From assembly GCA_933207985.1 (NCBI GenBank), contig OW240912.1:229723672-229787671 (forward strand): a stretch of 64,000 bases of DNA. Direction: 5' to 3'. Positions 43,985 through 55,789 of this stretch are shown here, in pieces. Numbering within the stretch: position 1 is the first letter of the stretch; every line of letters begins with the position of its first letter. The DNA comes from Pelobates cultripes. Its lineage: Eukaryota > Chordata > Amphibia > Anura > Pelobatidae. The position numbers were made by a program, and so were the translations under genes. A model generated the notes under the pieces. The model worked only from the letters and a program-made list of their open reading frames with translations, ran no database searches and was not told where the DNA came from.

Positions 43985-46340
43985 CAGTGAAAGAAAGATA
44001 TTGATTCTACCAAATAGCGAAAAATGTGGCAGATTCCATTTCCCAAGGTTAGTCTTCATTACTTTGAGAAGAGGTAAATAATTAGCTTTACATAGCCCTG
44101 TTATCACGGGTGTGAGGTGTACTTCTAGATATTTAATATCTAGAAGTAATCTGACTGGGCCTATCGGAATCCAAATGATTGCATTATGTGGGGTGATGGA
44201 GAGATGCTCAGACCCAAAATCTCACATTTAGTTACATTAATTTTGAAATTGGACATGGAACTGAATCTCTCTAAGCAGTGTGGCAACAAATTGATGGTTT
44301 CTGTCAATGTGAACAAGATGTAATTGGTGAATGTGGAGACCTTTGCCTCTCCACTCTGATCTGTGGATTCCTATGTATGACTTGTAATAAAGGTTCCATA
44401 ATTAGTACAAAAAGCAAGGGGGGTGGGGGCGGGGCAAAGGGCATCCCTGCCGTGTACCATTGTTTATTGAGTGTTCTCCATTTACTGGAACAGTTGCAGA
44501 TGGCCCTGCATAATGAGTTTGGATCCAGTGCCTTATTCTGGTCCCAGTCTCCAATGCATCTAGAGCAGTGTTTCCCAAATCAGTTCTATTGAATAGATAG
44601 GACCAGTGCACTTTGTCAAATGCTTTTTCATCAAATATTGAGAGAAGAATGGTAGGCATTCTAGCTAATATAGTCCCATGCATGATATTTATAATTTTGG
44701 TGGTGTTGTCCTGTGCATCCTTCCCTGGGACAAAACACGCCTCAGAGTAGATCAGTCAAAGCAGAAAGGACTTGAAGAAAAAAGCCATCTTGGCAAAAAT
44801 CTTTAAATCTTTGTTTATACGTGAAATAGGCATGTAATTACAACAACTAGTTGGGTCTTTCCCCAGTTTGGGAATTACTATTATTGATACATGAAGCATC
44901 GGAGGAGGCAGATGAGACCCGGGCATGAGGGAGTTAAGACAGTATAGAAAATGTAATAGAAGAGACAAGGATAATGTCTTGTAGTATTGGGAAGTCATTC
45001 CATCCGGCCCTGGGCTTTTTTTCCTGCAGGCAGGGACTTAATCACTAGAGCAAGTTCATCTCTATTAAAGAGAGCATCCAGTAAGCTAGCTGTATTTTCA
45101 GGAATACAGTGGGGCAGATTTATCCTTAGAGGAACACTATAGGCACCCAGAGTACTTTGGCTTTGGGAGAAATACAGGTCCCATTAATATTTACTGAATG
45201 CCTGTGCTATGACCTCCATGGTGACATGGTGCAAATTATCTGCTTCTACAGTTTTAGATATAAAGGAGGCTTAATGTATGCTTTTAAACACTTCTGCCAA
45301 GTGTTTATCATATCTTTTTCCATGATAATAAAAACTACTTTGGTTAAACTGTATTGGACGTTACACTTGTATTTTAAGAAGGCTTTGGAGTTCTCTTCTA
45401 AGCGCTGTAAGGCGATTAATTATCTAAATTGTTGGTTATCTTGTGTGCACGTTCACACTTTAGCGAGACCTTTTTTAAGATGAGATCCCTTTTTTGACAA
45501 TCAATTTTTATTGAAATTTGCAGGTATAAATGACAATAATACACAGAAATGAAAGACATAAAAAAAGATGTAATCAGACTTAGCCACCACAAAATAATTA
45601 TATAGATTAGATCCTCACTTTATCAGGGTACCTCTCACAACGGTCTTTTGGGCCTCCCATACCCATGGAGCAGAGGGATCCTGGGTGCGGTTTTCCATAA
45701 AATATGTCTCCACAGTGGTTCATTTAACCTCCATAGTGGAGTGGCCAAAGTAATGGTCAAGAATGCAGGTGCGTGATAAGAACACTTAATATTTCTATCT
45801 GAGGCACCCCCCAGGAGATGTGAGTATTAGTGTACTCAGAAAAACATGCCAAGTCTGAAGTAGCAGTCCAATGTGTAACCCTTACCCTGTGGATGAACTA
45901 GATGCCAAGTGTCTACCAACTAGTGGGAATGCAGCATCTTTTGTGGTACCATATGTTGGTGTTTTTGTGACTCCCTACAATTAGAGGTGCTGTCAACTAT
46001 CTGGTCCAAGAGCATTTTCCAATTACCTTATAGATCCCCTCCAAAAAAAATCCTTCAGGCTCCCGAGCATGGGTTTGTTAAATGGGACCTGATTGGAGTT
46101 AGGGGCATATTTTATTCATTTGTACCTTGGGGATTAGATTTACAGTTTGTAAGAGTAAATGCTGTACATGTCAAAAACAATATAGCTACTCCTCTTGATT
46201 TATCTCCATGATTAAAGTACGTCTGGGAAATAAATTTAGATCTAAATGCAGGGGCAGATCTTTCTAAAATGCATTTCCTGTAAAAAGTACACATCATCTG
46301 AATTGCAATTGAGCTCTTAAAGTGATATAGGTCATTTCTC
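43985..46340 (-). pseudogene. Tx1/L1-like LINE ORF2: endonuclease and RT
   Basis: Minus strand, 5' to 3'. An APE-type endonuclease region at 46330-45600 starts FRSKFISQTYFNHG then SRGVAILFLTCTAFTLTNCK, matching the Q/G-R-G-V-A-I-L strand of L1-type nucleases. The RT region spans 45010-43985 with SLMPGSHLPPPMLHVSIIVI, PKLGKDPTSCCNYMPISRIN, SIFDEKAFDKVHWSYLF (motif A; L.xDxEKAFD.V.W) and NGTRQGCPLPR (motif B). ITSRY/LEVHLTPVITGLCKANY lies past motif C. It ends abruptly near 43985, lacking the C-terminal part seen in the plus-strand relative at 14790. Stops and frameshifts throughout. Confidence 0.8.
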
Positions 46341-47264
46341 TGGGGTATTCAGCCCTCACATTTAAAGACATAAGCTTAAGGTGTGTCATTTTTGGTATAA
46401 GGTAAGGACATATCGGTTATTGCATAAAAGTCTCTTGCTACAGAAAGAATAGACCACCATTGAAGAAGAAAAAAAACATTCAAAAAGGCCACTGTATTCA
46501 AAAAACATAAAGCTATCACAAAACATAAAATAAGAATTGGTGCCATTGTTGTCAAAGGCTACACAAGGCCTACAAGTGTAAATAAGTATATATCTAGTGC
46601 AGGGCCGGTGCAAGGATTTTTGCCGCCCTAGGCAAAAAAGAATTCGCCTCCCCCCCATATGTCCTGCCCACCATGTGACATCTCTATGCCCCGCCCATAT
46701 GCTCTGCCATATGGGCCAATGTCAGTCTGTACAAAGTGTCTTTTATCTGAAAAGACAATGTGTTTACATTAAAAAGCCTACAGGCACAGGCTATTCACAC
46801 CAGAACCACTGCATTAAGATGTAGTGCTTCTGGTGACTATTGTATCCATTTAAAGTGAGGTAAATTAGAGATTAGTGCCACTAATAATATATTGGATTGC
46901 CTACTTACCACAAGATGAGGACAAGAGGCTGATGATGGGCTCAGTCTGGCTCCACAGGTCTGGTGTAGAAGAGGCTCTCTGGAGACTGTTTGTAACAGTG
47001 CTCACAACAATTATCGAACAGGAAGCAGCACCATTTTTTGGGGCCCCTTACACAGCTCAAGGTCTGGGCCCCCAGGGCTTGACCGTGATTATGCCTACAA
47101 TGCCCACACATAAATCCACCTACATGGCCCACCCATGAGTTCTCTCATAGGTAGTGGAGTGTATGTGTGTAGGGGATGTTTTATGTGTTATTGTAGAGGA
47201 TGTAATGTGTGTGTTCTTATAGAATGTAGTGTATAGGGATACCAATTTGTGTAAGGGATGTGTA

Positions 47265-48325
47265 ATAGGCATTGAAAGCCATGTATCAGTGTTTGCAGAT
47301 GACACAAAACTTTGTAATGTAATAAAATGTGAGCAGGATATTGCTTTGCTGCAGAGAGATTTGGATAGATTGGGCACTAAAATGGCAGATGAAATGTAAC
47401 GTAGAGAAATGCAAAGTTATGCACTTCGGGGTTAAGAATGCACAAGCAACTTACACACTCAATGGTAGCGAATTAGGGATAACCACACACGAGAAGGATT
47501 TGGGAATTGTTATAGACAACAAATTAGGCAGCAATATGCAATGTCAATCTGCAGTTGCTAAGGCCAGTAAGATTTTGTCATGTATAAATAGGGGCATAAA
47601 TTCTCGTAATGAAAATATAATTTTGCCTCTTTATAAATCGCTGGTAAGACCACACCTTAAATATGCTGTGCAATTTTGGGCGCCTGCTCTAAAGAAGGAT
47701 ATCATGGCACTGGAGAGGGTCCAGAGACGAGCAACAAAATTGATAAAAGGAATGGAGCATTTTAGTTATGAAGAAAGGTTAAAAAAAATTAAAATCTGTT
47801 TAGTTTGGAAAAACGGCGCCTGAGAGGGGATATGATAACTTTATACAAATATATTCGGGGCCAGTACAAACCTTTATCTGGAAATCTATTCATAAACAGG
47901 GCTATACATAGGACACAAGGTCACACATTTAGGCTGGAAGAAAGGAGATTTCATCTAAGGCAAAGAAAAGGTTTTTTGTTTTTTTTACAGTAAGAACAAC
48001 AAGGATATGGAATTCTCTGCCTGAAGAGGTGGTTTTGTTAGAGTCCATACAGATGTTTAAACTGAAATTGGATAAATAAATACTTACAAAAACATAACAT
48101 ACAGGGATATAATTTCTAATTAGTGGGGTAATAGCTGCTTGATCCAAGGAGACATCTGACTGCTATTTTGGGGTCAAGAAGGAATTTTTTCCAAGTTTGT
48201 GGCAAAATTGGAAGCGCTTCAGACCAGGTTTTTTGCCTTCTTTTGGATCAACAGCAACAACATTTGTGAGGAAGGCTGAACTTGATGGACGCAAGTCTCT
48301 TTTCAGCTATGTAACTATGTAGTGT
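47265..48325 (+). pseudogene. CR1-group LINE 3' half (RT motif C to 3' end)
   Basis: VSVFADDTKLCNVIKCEQDI (RT motif C, FADD, at about 47285-47345) is followed after a frameshift by KWQMKCNVEKCKVMHFGV, LNGSELGITTHEKDLGIVID, LPLYKSLVRPHLKYAVQFWA and LERVQRRATKLIKGMEHFSY. A further frame carries KRRLRGDMITLYKYIRGQYK, HRTQGHTFRLEERRFHLRQR and TRIWNSLPEEVVL. The element ends TGGACGCAAGTCTCTTTTCA then GCTATGTAACTATGTA, a repeat-like tail. It is 5'-truncated and frameshifted. It lies within the hAT-like element at 46600-49380 and so probably arrived after, or was carried by, that element. Confidence 0.88.
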
Positions 48326-48354
48326 GTGTAAGGAATGCATTGTATGTTTCTGGG

Positions 48355-48600
48355 TGGGTGTGTGTGTGTGTGTGTGTGCAAGGGATGCAAGGTGTTTTTC
48401 TGTGTATGTAATTGAACGCAGTGTGTGTCTGTAAGGGGTGCATTGAGTGTGTAAGAGATGCATTGTGTTTCTGTGTGTAAGAGAATGAGTGTTTGTGTGA
48501 GCGTAAGGGATGCATTGTGTGTTTCAGGTGTGTGTGTGAGAGTAGGGATGCATTGTGTGTTTCTGTGTGTGTGTGGGGATGAATTGTGTCTGTGTGTAGT
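48355..48600. repeat. TG-rich tract inside hAT-like element
   Basis: GTGTGTGTAAGGGATGCATTG-type units of ~40 bp are mixed with pure TG runs. The apparent His/Thr frames on the minus strand are repeat artefacts. Confidence 0.85.
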
Positions 48601-48699
48601 GTGAAAGAGAGGGTTTGTGGGGTAGGAGAGGGCTGAGAGGGGAGCAGCTCTTTATTTTTTTAAATTTTTCATAGTGCTCTCCCCTCCTGTCAGTTAGTG

Positions 48700-48965
48700 A
48701 TTTCCCCTTCCCTCCTGTCCCTCAGTGTTCTCCCTTTCTGTCCCTTTCTGTCCTAGTGCTCTCCCTTGGCCCCTTGTCCCTCTGCAGTCCCCCCTTGGTG
48801 GTCTTCTCACTCCCCCCTCTCCCCCTTAGTGGTCCTCCCTCCTTCCCTCAGTGGTCCTCCCTCCCCCCCTTTGGTGGTCCTTCCCCTCTTCCCCCCCCTT
48901 AGTGGTCCTCCCTCTGGCAAACCCCTAGTGGACCTTCCCCTCCCCCAATGGTCCTTACCCTCCTC
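48700..48965. repeat. Pyrimidine-rich TGGTCCTCCCTCC repeats
   Basis: Irregular units of 15-30 bp contain AGTGGTCCTCCCTC and C-runs. Pro-rich frames across it are artefacts. Confidence 0.75.
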
Positions 48966-49639
48966 TTCCCTCCTGCCTATGTAGGTGGCAGGGTGGCGCA
49001 GAGCGCATGATAGGAACTTCTGTTTCCTGTACTCTGCTGCCGGCGGACTGAAGGGAAACGCTCACTCAGTGAGCACTTCCTGTCAGTCCGCCAGTGGCCG
49101 GGTACAGGAAACAGAGGTTCCTGTCCCGTGTCCGCGACGCCCGGCCACGCTACATTGAGAGACCGGCAGGAGGGAGCGCTCTGCGCTTCCCTCCTGCCGG
49201 TCACTCAAATCCGGCCGACCTCCATACAGCAGTGCTGCGCCACCTGAGGCTTGCTAAAGCAATCAGGCGGCGCAGCATGAGGAGCCGCACTGATGATTCC
49301 GGGTGCAGGGCTCCGGCGCCCCCTGCTAAGTTGCGCCCTAGGCAACTGCCTAGGTTGCCTTACAGGTAGCGCTGGCCCTGATCTAGTGGTAGGTAGGATG
49401 AGTAGGGTCGACTGAACATATCTGCAAGAACATTTAAACAACACAACACTAGGTAGGTATTACTAGACAGGATTTAATATCCAGAGGTGTTGGTGGTTAA
49501 GGTAGTGAAAAGTTTCCATTTGTTGGTGTTATTTAATTTATTTTTTCTTAACATTAAAGAGATACAATAGATCCCAAATAAAAATCACTTCAAAGCATTG
49601 AATTAAATTACGTTAGCAAACACACAACATACCTGTTCA

Positions 49640-50540
49640 GGTTACTGTGCCCCTGGCTTCTCTTTGGTTTCTCTCTTTTTCTTTGTGGTTATTTGCCATT
49701 TGGCTCATTGCACTAGCGTGCCACTTTTAAAAGACTGTGGTGTATACCCATACAGTCCTTTACTTTTTCAGCAGATAGATTCAAATCCTGTTGGAAAGCT
49801 GGTACAAAGGCAGCTGATAATGGAAAAGTAAAGTTCCATCGGAATCTTATATCCCGGTCGATAAGGGATTTAATGATTGTTCGGAGGGCAATGCAACATG
49901 TTTTGAGTTAGATCCTGAAAGATTAGCACTATGTGGCCTTCAGAGGATCTCATGCTGGATCCAAGCCTTCATAAAATCTTTTTCTTTCAGTGGGAATTGG
50001 TGTATGCAGCAGATTTTGGGTCTTGGGGCTCTATATACACAGTCAAATTTAATAGCTTCTTCACTGGGTTGGTGTTGGATTTGATTAAACAGCAAAAATA
50101 GTATTTATTCAGTGTCTTTTGCCCTATTATCTGTGGATTCTAGGACTCCCATGCCCTCAGGTTGTTTCTCCTTCCCTTATTATCTACATTGCCCATCTTT
50201 CTCTGAAAATAGATCGTGAGAGAATCATGCATGGCATCCCACTGTGAGGCTGTGACTTCACCTTTCTCCTCCAACCCTGCTGCCTAGTTTGTGCACATCA
50301 ACACCCAAGGTTTGTAGTTTGGCCACAAAATTTGCCTCAAGTTTATTGAGCATGCTCGCAATATTGGATGTCGAGGGAAGCAGCAGGAGTATGGCATTAA
50401 GATCTGTATCTTCAATGGAGACTTTGGAGGCAGAAGGTCTTGTGAGCTGTCCTGTGGGCACTTATTTGGTGCAATATTGGCTCACCATCCCCACCACTGG
50501 TCTCAGTAAAAAGCTCCCGCAGGAAAGACTTTGAGGCCAT
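49640..50540 (-). pseudogene. Tx1/L1-like LINE ORF1 relic
   Basis: The minus-strand frame 50461-50258 reads DTDLNAILLLLPSTSNIASM then LNKLEANFVAKLQTLGVDVH, a coiled-coil start as in L1-type ORF1 proteins. Downstream frames include LKTCCIALRTIIKSLIDRDI, RFRWNFTFPLSAAFVPAFQQ and DLNLSAEKVKDC, fitting the C-terminal RNA-binding domain (IRYRW.FPF.L). It lies upstream of the endonuclease/RT region on the same strand once the hAT-like insertion is removed. Multiple stops. Confidence 0.65.
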
Positions 50541-50549
50541 TGATAGGGC

Positions 50550-52755
50550 TGAGGAGGTGCTCCCTAATGCAGTAGGAGTCTTTGTTTGTCATGTCACTGT
50601 ATTCGGTTCAGGATTCTCTTACATTGAGTAATAAAACCAACCTGTCTTCAGTTACTTGTTGCCACAACTCCAGTTCAACAGGGGAATTAAATCTGTAAAA
50701 CAATGTGGACACTTACAAGATTAAATGTATCCCAGATCCTAATATTGGTGCTGGATTAATTCCAAATGTAGAAATAAAAAAAATAAAAAAAAAAAACAAA
50801 CAGTGCAAACTCAGAATAATCTACCAGGCAGATGATGGAAAGTGCATACTTTATTGTAGGACAATAGTTAACAACATAATTATATGTGCTGACCTCATAA
50901 GTGAGAGGCAATCCAAAACCTTCAACCACATGTCAATTAATGCAGATTTTATCTCCCTCAGGGGAGTCAGAGGTTAAAAAATAATGATACAAAAAGTACA
51001 AAAAAAAAGGAAAAACCTGCACCCGCCAGAAAGGGATTGAGAGGGACAAAAAAAAAAAAAAAAAATAATAAATATATATTTATTATTTCCTGGTTTACGT
51101 TATACAAAGCAATCAATGTATGTAAATGATCTATGTTCACTAGTTGTATGTGAATTATCGCTTCTAAACTCGGGAAGTACACTGTATCGAATGTCATTAA
51201 TCTGATTTCTAATTTTGTAACCTTTCTTCATGCGGTCAAGTAATGCAAAATGTATTATGTACCTCCTGCAATAACAATGTAAAAAAAAAAAAAAAAATTG
51301 AAATGATCTGTACATGAAAGAGTAATTTGTCATGTGCCTATCTCTAGGCTAGGAGTAAACAAACTTTAGCACTCAAGATATTATGGACTACATATCCCCC
51401 GATATTTTGCCAGTGGTATGGCTGTGAGAGCATTATTGGAGATGTAGTCTACAACATCTGGATGCCGAAGGTCGCCTACTACTATTATATGATATGTATC
51501 AAGTTTACAGGAACAGTATAACATGCTGAAGATTTTTACTGAATTAATAATCTGATCACATCAACTTTAAAATATTCCAAATTTATATGAAATGTAGAAA
51601 GATTTTTTTTAAATATACATATATAATTGCCATCATTGTAGAGAAAAAAAAAATTAATTTATACTTGGTAAAAAAATTAAAAACCAGTAGCAGGGTAATT
51701 TGTACTGGTTTGAAGATTAAAAATGCAAATATTTTGGCATTGCAGAAAATATGTTTCATAACTGTAGAGGTCACTTACAGTTTACATTATAAGTTACATG
51801 AAGTTATAATCATTTAATTTTGTATCCAAAGTTTGCAAGAGCACTTCTTTCACATAAATATTTAGGAATATTAGAATCAATATCCTCTGTGGGTTGGAGA
51901 AAAATTGGATTAAAAGCTAAAATCCCATCAGGACTTTAAATTAGCTGACAGCTCTCTGAATGTGCTTCTAGAATCTGCATATTTATTTGGTCATTTACAA
52001 GAAATACCAAGCATCTCAGACTAAAAAAGGGCAGAATTTTTCTACATAGCTGCTAAACGCTAATGTATATCTTTCAGAATAGGACTAAATATATGCTCTT
52101 CTCTCAGCATGTGGAATTTCAGGCCAGTGCAGACAATGCTGCTGATTCCCATTTTAGATATGTCTTCATAGGGCATCTTCTCCATACCTTGTAACTGTGA
52201 GTGTTGAGAGCAAATGGGAATTCAAAATTTTTCCAATTAAAAATTGCAAGTTCATTCCTTGGAGATTCTGCTGCAGGCGGGAGTCTAAATTAAAGATTTG
52301 ATAGATCGAGTTACGCATGTACTCATTTTCACTTGGATCTTTTCCAGCACTGGTACTCAGAATAAAAAAATAAAAAATAAAAAAAAAATAAAAAAGTATA
52401 TAAATTGCTAGCAATCATATTCTAGATTTTAGTTAGCATTTACAATTAACCAATCAATCATTCAAATGACTGGATACCAGTGCTAGTGCAATACTATTAT
52501 TTAAATCTCAACTACTTAGGGCTGACCTTATGGGTTGGGTATCAGTCGACAGCAGAGCTCACAGGTTATGCTCACAGACATCTTATAATAGGGAGGGCTA
52601 AGAATAATAGAGTTCTTGACATTTAATGTTGAAACAATAATGACCTGTCATCCACAAATTAGGGAAACTCACTTTTCTGGAAACAAACTTAGAAATTATG
52701 TTTAACTTTTTTCATGTGATGCCACATGTTCTTGTCACCTTGCTTATGCTTCCTG
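50550..52755. other. AT-rich stretch, one short MITE, no gene
   Basis: Contains an A-run near 51045-51070 and another near 51280-51297. 51345-51490 is a short palindromic MITE with GATGTAGTCTACAACATCTGG and GGACTACATATCCCC as opposed phrases. Otherwise nothing is recognised. Confidence 0.4.
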
Positions 52756-52759
52756 TAGC

Positions 52760-53010
52760 TTAAAGGTATACTGTAGGCACCCAGACCACTTCAGCTCATT
52801 GAAGTGGTCTGGGTGCTGTGTCCCTTTTGAACCTAGTGCTGCAATGTAAAACATTGCAATTCCAGAGAACTGCTACCAGAAAGCCACTAGAGGGCTTACG
52901 GAATTGTAATGGACTTTTAGTATGTTATCTGATGCTGGACACCTCCAGCGTCAGATTTTTCCTCATAGGAAATCATTGATTCAAAGCTTACCTATGGGGA
53001 GGTCTAATGT
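52760..53010. repeat. Left half of a TTAA-type MITE
   Basis: Begins TTAAAGGTATACTGTAGGC with the characteristic hairpin ACCACTTCAGCTCATTGAAGTGGT. It contains CCACTAGAGGGC and a CCTCATAGGAAATCATTG block corresponding to the middle of the family. The right end is not found nearby, but a lone right end lies at 57000-57272. Confidence 0.7.
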
Positions 53011-53199
53011 GCGCGCCATTTGCGGAGGAGAGGTTCTCCTCTATTCATGATGTTTCCTCATTTTGCTGATCGATTGTGGGTAAATTTGATTGGCAAATGA
53101 AATAGAACCTTGCTTTTAGCTCCGCCCATTGTCAACGTTTGTCAACTTGACTAATATAAATAAGGAAACTCAGTCCTTACTTTTTCTTATGTCCTTAAC

Positions 53200-53990
53200 C
53201 CCTTCCTGACGCAAGTTGGAAATATTCTGTCATGCATGTCCTAGCGTTAAAGACGTATGATGGAAAATTTCCATAATTTACTAAAGTTAACCCCAGATTG
53301 CCAGGGTTAATGATTCTCCGGTCTGTCTCGGTATTCAAGGTAGACCGGGAGCACCCGATCGTGCTGTCCCTGCAGCAGTGATTGCTCTGACAGGCTGTTA
53401 GGGTTAAACTCCACCCCCTTTTCCTGGCTTTATAAAATTAACCCTTTCAGTGCCAATTGATCACTGACTACAGTGATCAATTTGCAGGGACTACATTTTA
53501 CTGTGATTTGATTTTTTTTGTTAATCCCTGAGAGTTGACTTTTTTTTTTTTTTAAACCCTCAAGGATTAAATGTATTTAATTAATTTTAATATTTTAAAA
53601 ATTACATATTTAGCTAGCTGGGATGGGGGGGAAGTTAGTGGGGAATTTGATGTTAGGCTAGCAAGGGTTAACAGTAAAAAAGTAAAACAAATACAAGTTT
53701 TTATAACTTTTAAAAGAAAAAAAATCCCACCCCAGCTTACCCATTCCTAATAAAAAAAATTAACCCATTCCCTACCAATTGATCACTGCCTGCAGTGATC
53801 AAAATACAAATCACAGTATTATAATTTTTTTTTTTTTAATTAAATCATTTAAATACTTTAAAATGATATATTTAGCTAGCCGGGTTGGTGGAAGTTAGTG
53901 CAAAAATTTACTGTTAGGCTAGTTAGGGGTTAACAGTAAAAAAATAAAAAGTTTACAAAAATTTTGAAAGCATTAAAAAAAGTTTGAAGA
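53200..53990. repeat. Imperfect ~300-bp tandem duplication
   Basis: Two units (about 53446-53690 and 53760-53975) share AATTGATCACTG, CAGTGATCAA, TTTAGCTAGC, GAAGTTAGTG and GGGTTAACAGTAAAAAA in the same order. GATCACTG...CAGTGATC forms a small hairpin in each. T- and A-rich linkers have drifted. It is non-coding. Confidence 0.75.
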
Positions 53991-54387
53991 AAATATAAAC
54001 ACGTTTTAAAAAAATGTAATAAGTAAAAAATGTTTTACAAAAGTTTTAAAAAGTAACAAAAAACAAAACAAAACAAAAAAAAATGCTCATTACCTCTATA
54101 CCTGGAACAAACTAGCAACAAAATTATTCCATGCTAAGGTTCAAAATATGCCTTTTGAAAGCATGTGTGTATTCTTTAAAAAAAAAAAAAATAAAAAAAA
54201 AAAAATAAAAAAAATGGTATGCGTTTTATGGGGTAGTTTGAATAACCAAGCAGCTAAACTACTATAAAATGGAACATGGGCACAGCGTAAAAATTCAAAG
54301 TTTGAAAAAACTGAATTGCTTTGTCCCAAATGTTCCCCTTCAACATTCACATATACCTGGCAAAGGTACATACAGGAGTATTGCTGT

Positions 54388-54475
54388 TAGACATGTGCAA
54401 TTAGTTTCGGGCAATTCGGACATTCGAATAGTTGAGGTGCCAAAGCTCCGAAATTACCGAACTTCCGAAGCACAG
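54388..54475. repeat. Fragment of the TTCGGAAGTGCCGAA MITE family
   Basis: GCAATTCGGACATTCG and the following words match 28191-28215 of the MITE at 28146. It is truncated on the right. Confidence 0.5.
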
Positions 54476-54642
54476 TATTGCCTAAGTACTAATATACTTA
54501 CCCAGTGGAAGAATGAAGAATGTTACACTGTATACAATTTTAAATAAAAAGTATACAAACTTAGCAAGGATTCGGCTGTAAGCATCTGCAACACTTACAA
54601 CAATCAAGTAACATACATTCATATAAAATGTAAATTACTTAG

Positions 54643-55518
54643 TGTCAGGGTGGCAGTCCGAAGACCGGGACCCCTGTGCCTAATGTGGAGATGAGCGGAG
54701 TCTTCAGCGTGGTAGTGGACACATAGGGCCTGGTGCAGGGTAACCGCATGCCCCATGGTGTTGAGCACCAGCGTTTGTGCAGCCACGTATCAAGACCCTA
54801 TAGCAGCTCAGTGGAAGCCAGAGCAGACATATGCTGAGATGTATCCAGTATTAGAAACAAGATAAGACTAGGATAGACACCAAAACAAGAACACAAGACA
54901 AAACTAGTAGAACCCAGAACCAGAGAAGGACAGAAAGCTAAACCCAGAACATGTACACAATATATAAGGGAACATTAACTAAACAGGGAAAGGACAGGAC
55001 TGTACATGGACTGGGATACAAAATAAAACAAGACAAGATAAGATATAATAGACAAAACAAAAGGAGACATAACTAAGCACTATATATGAAAAGTATAGGG
55101 ATTTAGTTACATTATATGATCATACATGCATAAGCCTTCCACAACGCCAATGTACCCCATATTCGGCAGATCCTACACTGCCTAATATTCGCTAAAAGAA
55201 CCATACTAAACCACAATAGCACTTATCTGCAAGAAAGGGCAGAGACTTGAGACACTGCTGCAGGTCCAGGCTGGGAAAAAAGGAATGATGGAAAACAAAC
55301 AGGTGTGGCAACATAAAACAAACATTTAAATGAAACCAAGAGACTGGGAAATCCAGGGACGGAATATAGAAATGAACACAGAAATCCCAGCATAAAGAAA
55401 ACCAGACATAGAATAGAAAACCAAAAAAACAAGAAAAACTAAACAAGAATTGTAAAAAGAGTACTGGATACCAGAAGCCATGGTCAGACATCAGAACAGA
55501 CCAGAGCAGATCCTGACA
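54643..55518. mobile_element. Solo LTR, family B (876 bp), 5-bp target duplication
   Basis: Bounded by TGTCAGGGTGGCAG and GCAGATCCTGACA and flanked by CTTAG on both sides (54638-54642 and 55519-55523). Related fragments lie at 25970-26810 and 29880-29956. There is no internal coding region. It is distinct in sequence from LTR family A but shares the TGTCA...TGACA ends and the 5-bp duplication, so it was probably inserted by the same type of integrase. Confidence 0.88.
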
Positions 55519-55550
55519 CTTAGCCAGTCATGTAAATACAGGAATGAATA

Positions 55551-55728
55551 AGTAGATAACTCCCTAATGCCCACGGTATTAGGGAGCTATCTACTAAAAG
55601 GCTGAAAGACCTGAATTGGTCTTTCAGCCAAATTTACTAATACTAAGTAAAGATTACTTAGTATTAGTAAATTATGCCCCTACTCGCTATACCGCGAGTT
55701 AGGGGCATGTCTATTAAACATAGACATG
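55551..55728. repeat. Chain of five consecutive hairpins
   Basis: Arms: (1) 55551-55568 with 55578-55595 (18 bp, one mismatch); (2) 55600-55611 with 55618-55629 (12 bp perfect); (3) 55631-55650 with 55654-55673 (20 bp perfect, 3-nt loop); (4) 55674-55687 with 55694-55708 (14 bp, one bulge); (5) 55706-55714 with 55720-55728 (9 bp). The hairpins abut with 1-4 nt between them. Confidence 0.93.
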
Positions 55729-55789
55729 TGAGGCTGCTCACTGTAAAAAAGCCCTCCTTCCCAAGCCCCTACCCATGCCGCGGGGGTGG

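Larger units (their letters stand above)
46600..49380. mobile_element. Non-autonomous hAT-like element (2781 bp) carrying a LINE
   Basis: The ends are CAGGGCCGGTGC and GCGCTGGCCCTG. The perfect 8-bp duplication ATCTAGTG lies at 46592-46599 and 49381-49388. A subterminal GCCCTAGGCAA motif occurs at both ends. The interior includes a CR1-type LINE (47265-48325), TG-rich tracts (48355-48600), pyrimidine-rich GGTCCTCCCTCC repeats (48700-48960) and a GC-rich palindrome (48990-49155) related to 31095-31208. The element interrupts a Tx1/L1-like element between its ORF1 and its endonuclease. Confidence 0.9.

Noticed and set aside
44278..44592. 104-codon plus-strand frame
   Set aside because: It is antisense to a recognisable LINE reverse transcriptase on the minus strand.
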